Positions 6,636-9,356 of a stretch of 9,356 bases of DNA are shown here, one piece after another. Where the stretch lies: NCBI GenBank assembly GCA_903920415.1, contig CAIXMD010000366.1, forward strand, positions 1 through 9,356, given 5' to 3'. Within the stretch, counting starts at the first letter, position 1, and each line of letters begins with the position of its first letter. Both the position numbers and the translations under genes were made by a program. Source of the stretch: an uncultured Desulfomonile sp. Its GTDB lineage: Bacteria; Desulfobacterota; Desulfomonilia; Desulfomonilales; Desulfomonilaceae. The notes beneath the pieces were generated by a model that was given only the letters and a program-made list of their open reading frames with translations, was not told the origin of the DNA and ran no database searches.

Positions 6636-7033
6636 AATTTTGTTCTGATAAATTCGTCCAACTCTGACATGAGCCGGTATGTGTCCAAAGTAGCGGCTCC
6701 CTTCAAGGCAATGAATACCATATCCGTCTCGGGAGGCATCTTTCCCCGATTCAGCCTGAAGTACTCTCTGAGCCTTCTCTTGATCCGATTTCGCGCACAA
6801 GCATTCCCAGCTTTTCTGCCGACGACCAGACCCAGCCGTGTCCTGCCCAGCAGGTTCCTTAGCAAACGAAGTTGAAAATTGGGCGTGCGATAGCGGGCAC
6901 CTTCTTTTATGATTCGCCGGAAGTCAGTGGATAGGCGAATTCTGTCCCATTTGGTCAGCCTGAAGCTTCCAACTTTAGACTGACAGGCGCTTACGTCCTT
7001 TTGCCCTTCTCCGCTTGAGGACGATTTGTCCAC
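6632..7033 (-). CDS. rnpA: Ribonuclease P protein component RnpA
   Basis: RnpA is the protein subunit of RNase P, which with the RNA subunit removes 5' leaders from pre-tRNA. The 133-residue product has the family core from about residue 24: FRLTKWDRIRLSTDF, TRLGLVVGRKAGNACARNRIKRRLRE (the RNR motif, about 65-90) and a C-terminal helix ending FIRTKF. Residues 1-23 are a Ser/Gly/Lys-rich extension without family similarity. The GTG at 7033 is preceded by GAGGA with 6-nt spacing. A TGA lies four codons upstream in frame, and there is no ATG, GTG or TTG between this GTG and the conserved core, so the start must lie inside rpmH. The two genes overlap by 59 nt in different frames. The stop overlaps the yidD start by 4 nt. 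Confidence 0.94.
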   Translation of the reverse strand: MDKSSSSGEGQKDVSACQSKVGSFRLTKWDRIRLSTDFRRIIKEGARYRTPNFQLRLLRNLLGRTRLGLVVGRKAGNACARNRIKRRLREYFRLNRGKMPPETDMVFIALKGAATLDTYRLMSELDEFIRTKF

Positions 7034-7109
7034 TTTTGGTCCTCATCCGAATGCGGAAACCGTGAGTTCTCTTTCGAGAAATGTTGCTCGGTTGAAATGT
7101 TCTTTTCAC
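6975..7109 (-). CDS. rpmH: 50S ribosomal protein L34
   Basis: The minus strand from GTG 7109 encodes a 44-residue, highly basic protein that begins MKRTFQPSNISRKRTHGFR, continues through RMRTKSGQIVLKRRR and ends AKGRKRLSV. This is the full-length L34 sequence pattern (family length about 44-46). GAGGA lies 6 nt before the GTG. L34 is one of the smallest proteins of the large ribosomal subunit and is buried in 23S rRNA. It is the first gene of the operon, with a promoter starting about 40 nt upstream. Its last 59 nt, including the stop codon, are shared with the 5' end of rnpA in another frame, so codon choice there serves two proteins. Confidence 0.97.
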   Translation of the reverse strand: MKRTFQPSNISRKRTHGFRIRMRTKSGQIVLKRRRAKGRKRLSV

Positions 7110-7149
7110 GGCTGATCCTCGACCTGTTCAGTAAACCTCTAAATGAGTT

Positions 7150-7178
7150 ATGTAACCAAATGCTGATAAAGATGTCAA
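7150..7178 (-). promoter_or_regulatory. Sigma-70-type promoter of the rpmH-rnpA-yidD-yidC-jag-mnmE operon
   Basis: On the minus strand a perfect -35 TTGACA (7173-7178) and -10 TTACAT (7150-7155) are separated by 17 nt. TG lies one base before the -10, an extended -10 element that can compensate for the weak hexamer. Transcription would start near 7143, giving a leader of about 34 nt to the rpmH GTG. No other comparable promoter is visible upstream of rpmH, and gene spacing downstream suggests one transcript. Confidence 0.65.
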
Positions 7179-7259
7179 GAACCTTTTGCGTGTGCTCAAA
7201 ACCGTCACTGACTATACTAACGCCTTCATTGATGAAAATAAACTAATAACTTACTATAA

Positions 7260-7289
7260 TTGAAAAGATAAGCATCATTAGATCATAAT
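7260..7289 (+). promoter_or_regulatory. Candidate promoter of the SH3-domain membrane protein gene
   Basis: TTGAAA (7260-7265) and CATAAT (7284-7289), each one mismatch from consensus, are 18 nt apart on the plus strand. The start of transcription near 7296 would leave a leader of about 70 nt before ATG 7366. Two exact TATAAT hexamers (7255-7260, 7298-7303) lie nearby but lack good -35 partners. The surrounding 7241-7300 is 82% A+T by count, so chance matches are likely and the assignment is tentative. Confidence 0.45.
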
Positions 7290-7294
7290 CTAAT
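7277..7294. repeat. 7-bp inverted repeat overlapping the -10: possible operator
   Basis: ATTAGAT (7277-7283) and ATCTAAT (7288-7294) are exact inverted arms around CATA. The repeat covers the candidate -10 hexamer (7284-7289), where a bound dimeric repressor would block RNA polymerase. The remainder of the divergent intergenic region 7110-7365 (256 nt) contains the two promoters, an AT-rich stretch and the ribosome binding site GGAGGT of the SH3 gene. I see no gene, tRNA or DnaA-box cluster there. Confidence 0.4.
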
Positions 7295-7365
7295 TAATAT
7301 AATTATTGCATTTACCTGTAACCAATGATAAATCCTTCTCAGAATTACGCTGGAGGTCCGGGCCT

Positions 7366-8175
7366 ATGATACTGCATATAATTATTATCTCTCTTGAATG
7401 CACAGCCCTTGCCGCTTTTCTGATCCTTTGGTACTTCTGGGTCAGGAAAAGAGTGGAAGTCTCTTATCTCCTCGAGGATGAAGATCAGCTTCTTTTTCCC
7501 TTCAGATATTTTTCTTGGATACTAATCGGGCTCGTCGTTGTTACCAGCGTGGCCCAGATACACTTCGTAAGAGTCTCCTCTCAGGTGCATGAGAGGATGG
7601 CAGCCATGTCCGCCTATTACAAAAACCAATCTCAGCAGGCTAAAGCGGTGGATGACTTGAAAGGAGCTATCGACAAGATCAGGAAAGACATGGAAAGCAA
7701 TTTTAAAGGATTGCGAACTCAGCTCTCAGAGCGACATCCCCAGGGAAAATCGTTTCATACGGTTGCCGACGTGAACCCACAGCATGACAGGGCCCAGGAC
7801 AAAGAAGCCCTCATTCGAATTGAAAAGCCCAAGGCCGACGTCAAGGGCAATGTTTTTGCTAAAGAAGCCAAGGCGTCTTCGTCCGCCGCGGCGACCAGTG
7901 AGTTTATTCTCGGTTCTAAAGCCGATGAGGAAGCTTCTAAAGATCACTCCATGCTTCTCAACAGGCAGGCAAAGGTCCTCAAGGATCAGGTACGGGTAAG
8001 AAAGCGCCCTCAACCAGACTCACCGCCGATCGAGAGGCTCATGTCCGGACAACAGGTAAAGGTTACCGAGAAACGTCTTGATAGCGAAGGGAAAATTTGG
8101 TTCCGGGTAATCACCCCTTCCGGGCGCGCAGGTTGGATCGACTTTCGGTACGTCAAGCTGGAGGGTAACGCTTAG
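7366..8175 (+). CDS. Membrane-anchored coiled-coil protein with C-terminal bacterial SH3 domain (function unknown)
   Basis: The 269-residue protein starts at ATG 7366, with GGAGGT 8 nt upstream; a TTG 60 nt earlier in the same frame has no ribosome binding site. Two membrane segments are visible (about 3-26 and 47-66), joined by a charged loop with acidic LEDEDQ. A probable coiled coil follows (about 72-123, VHERMAAMSAYYK to LRTQLSER), then a low-complexity Lys/Ala/Ser linker (about 124-200). A bacterial SH3 domain occupies about 203-265: VRVRKRPQPDSPPIERLMSG, V-x-V, IWFRVITPSGRAGWIDFRYV. Such domains usually bind peptidoglycan or peptide, and a short loop between the two TM segments would place the N-terminus and SH3 domain on the same side. 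I infer a periplasmic SH3 domain for an envelope role, but no family name can be assigned. It is divergent from the rpmH operon and convergent with glyS, so it is probably monocistronic. Confidence 0.85.
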   Translation: MILHIIIISLECTALAAFLILWYFWVRKRVEVSYLLEDEDQLLFPFRYFSWILIGLVVVTSVAQIHFVRVSSQVHERMAAMSAYYKNQSQQAKAVDDLKGAIDKIRKDMESNFKGLRTQLSERHPQGKSFHTVADVNPQHDRAQDKEALIRIEKPKADVKGNVFAKEAKASSSAAATSEFILGSKADEEASKDHSMLLNRQAKVLKDQVRVRKRPQPDSPPIERLMSGQQVKVTEKRLDSEGKIWFRVITPSGRAGWIDFRYVKLEGNA

Positions 8176-8244
8176 AGCTTTCAGGGACAATAGCCGCTAT
8201 AATAACAATTTCAATAGCCTATTCTGGAAGGATACCACACTCGT
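8176..8244. other. Convergent intergenic gap with short palindromes, no canonical terminator
   Basis: The 69-nt space between the stops of the SH3 gene and glyS has no GC-rich hairpin with a T run on either strand. It holds two similar 11-bp palindromes, ATAGC-C-GCTAT (8190-8200) and AATAG-C-CTATT (8213-8223), and a direct repeat CAATAGCC (8188-8195 and 8212-8219). These might be weak hairpins acting as a bidirectional termination or processing zone, but that is a guess. Confidence 0.4.
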
Positions 8245-9356
8245 CTAGCCGTCTTGAGCAGTGGACCCGATGAACGAGAAGTCGGCCACACACCTGAAAA
8301 GCTCGGCCAGTTCACTCAAGATACCTAGCCTGTTGTTTCTCAGTTTTTCATCCTCGACCATCACCATTACCTTGTCGAAGAAAGCGTCGATGGGCGATTT
8401 TAGTTCAGCCATCAGTTCAAGGGCTCTGGCATAATCGCTCTCGGCAATGAGTGGCCTGGAAAGTTCCGAGACTCTTTTAAAGGATAAATATAGAGCCTTT
8501 TCGGTCTCTTCGACAATCAACTCCTCTGACACCGTCACCTTTTGAAAATCCTTCAAGATATTAGTGACCCTCTTGAACCCGGTCATAATCGCATCAAAAT
8601 CATTTCGCTTTTTCCACTCAATAAGGGCCTCAACACGCCGCCTTGCATCCACTATGTCTTCGAACCGAGCCCGCACGACGGCTTCCACAACATCAAGGGG
8701 AAAATCTCGCGATGTATGAAAGTTGACAAAACGTGTCCGAATGAATTCCATGATTTCAGCCTTGACCTCTTCCTCCGATCGAATTCGGCGTTCATCAAGG
8801 AGAAACACCGCTTCACTCACCAGCCAGTTTAGGTCGAGCGGCTTATCGAGTTGTATAAGGATCTGAATAATGGCGAGAGCATGTCGTCGAAGAGCATAGG
8901 GATCGGCTGTACCGGTCGGCGCAAGGCCCACACTGAAGCATCCTGCAACGGTATCGATCCTATCGGCTACAGAAACCAGGGCACCGACTATGCCCTTTGG
9001 GAGGCTGTCACCGGCATGTGCAGGGAGATAGTGCTCTCTGATGGCGGCTGCCACCTCGTCCGACTCTCCATCTTTTTTCGCGTAGTAGCTTCCAATTATG
9101 CCCTGAAGTTCCGGAAATTCATAAACAATACCGGTTTCCAGGTCGCACTTAGATAAAAGCGCAGCACGCTCCACCTCTCGAATGCTGTCGGGGGCTAAGC
9201 GTTCGGCGAGTTTTTTTGCAATATCAGTAAACCTTTCAACCTTTTCGTAGGCTGTGCCAAGCTTGGAATGGAACACCACTCCTTTGAGTGCGTCCAGTCG
9301 GCTGAATAACGGCGTCTTCCTGTCTTCTCGAAAATAGAATCCGGCGTCCTCGAGCC
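8245..9356 (-). CDS. glyS: Glycyl-tRNA synthetase beta subunit GlyS, C-terminal part (5' end beyond right edge)
   Basis: GlyS is the beta subunit of the bacterial alpha2beta2-type glycyl-tRNA synthetase and contributes tRNA recognition; the alpha subunit GlyQ forms glycyl-adenylate. The 369 codons visible are roughly the C-terminal half of a protein usually about 690 residues long. The frame is open to the right edge: it reads AGFYFREDRKTPLFSRL, then VVFHSKLGTAYEKVERF, so the GTG at 9279 is internal and not a start. The HD-like core is recognisable: LLSKCDLETGIVYEFPELQGIIGSYYA, then VADRIDTVAGCFSVG, TGTADPYALRRHALAI. The C-terminal anticodon-binding region (DALR-like) includes PIDAFFDKVMVMVEDEKLRNNRL. 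It ends with TAG after TAQDG. glyQ would be expected upstream, outside the window. No truncation or frameshift is seen. Confidence 0.96.
   Translation of the reverse strand, partial: LEDAGFYFREDRKTPLFSRLDALKGVVFHSKLGTAYEKVERFTDIAKKLAERLAPDSIREVERAALLSKCDLETGIVYEFPELQGIIGSYYAKKDGESDEVAAAIREHYLPAHAGDSLPKGIVGALVSVADRIDTVAGCFSVGLAPTGTADPYALRRHALAIIQILIQLDKPLDLNWLVSEAVFLLDERRIRSEEEVKAEIMEFIRTRFVNFHTSRDFPLDVVEAVVRARFEDIVDARRRVEALIEWKKRNDFDAIMTGFKRVTNILKDFQKVTVSEELIVEETEKALYLSFKRVSELSRPLIAESDYARALELMAELKSPIDAFFDKVMVMVEDEKLRNNRLGILSELAELFRCVADFSFIGSTAQDG

Noticed and set aside
6636..6800. 55-residue N-terminal extension of YidD
   Set aside because: It overlaps rnpA out of frame and does not match the YidD family, whose members start just before the amphipathic helix.
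7110..7365. Possible replication origin in the AT-rich divergent region beside rpmH
   Set aside because: It is AT-rich and in a suggestive neighbourhood, but no DnaA-box-like 9-mers or dnaA gene are visible.
8542..8832. 96-residue plus-strand frame opposite glyS
   Set aside because: It is an antisense shadow of the conserved GlyS coding region with no features of its own.

Overview
This window looks like a chromosomal segment of a Gram-negative bacterium, most plausibly a deltaproteobacterium (Desulfobacterota; Syntrophobacter- or Desulfomonile-like). The placement is an inference. It rests on a YidC with a large periplasmic domain, a predicted outer-membrane beta-barrel protein, a separate GlyS beta subunit, strong GGAGG-type ribosome binding sites and consensus-like sigma-70 promoters. 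No rRNA, tRNA, CRISPR array, transposase or insertion sequence is visible.

Layout, left to right. Positions 1-834 (minus) hold the N-terminal 278 codons of an HTH/S24-peptidase repressor-like regulator that runs off the left edge. It has a near-perfect promoter at 935-963. A strong intrinsic terminator (977-1011) separates it from an outer-membrane beta-barrel gene (1043-2011, minus). That gene is preceded by a possible 49-codon small ORF overlapping it by ATGA, and by a roughly 90% A+T tract at 2201-2280.

The core of the window is a conserved minus-strand operon reading from 7109 down to 2300: rpmH (L34), rnpA (RNase P protein), yidD, yidC, jag/khpB, mnmE. It joins ribosome synthesis, tRNA 5' processing, membrane-protein insertion, an RNA-binding regulator and tRNA wobble-uridine modification. 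rpmH is too short for routine ORF calling but is unmistakable. Its 3' end overlaps the start of rnpA by 59 nt, and rnpA in turn overlaps yidD by 4 nt. rpmH and rnpA use GTG starts and yidD apparently TTG. A promoter with an extended -10 (7150-7178) lies just upstream of rpmH. This cluster often sits beside dnaA and oriC, but neither dnaA nor recognisable DnaA boxes are visible here.

Divergent from the operon, across an AT-rich intergenic region with an inverted repeat over a candidate -10, is a plus-strand gene (7366-8175). It encodes a membrane protein with two TM segments, a coiled coil and a C-terminal bacterial SH3 domain. It converges on glyS (8245 to beyond 9356, minus), of which only the C-terminal 369 codons are in the window.

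Most of the window is conserved housekeeping sequence. The parts that merit a second look are the forced rpmH/rnpA overlap, the small ORF before the outer-membrane gene, the unusual S24 regulator, and the unknown SH3 membrane protein with its putative operator. I do not see convincing evidence for a wholly new multi-gene system.
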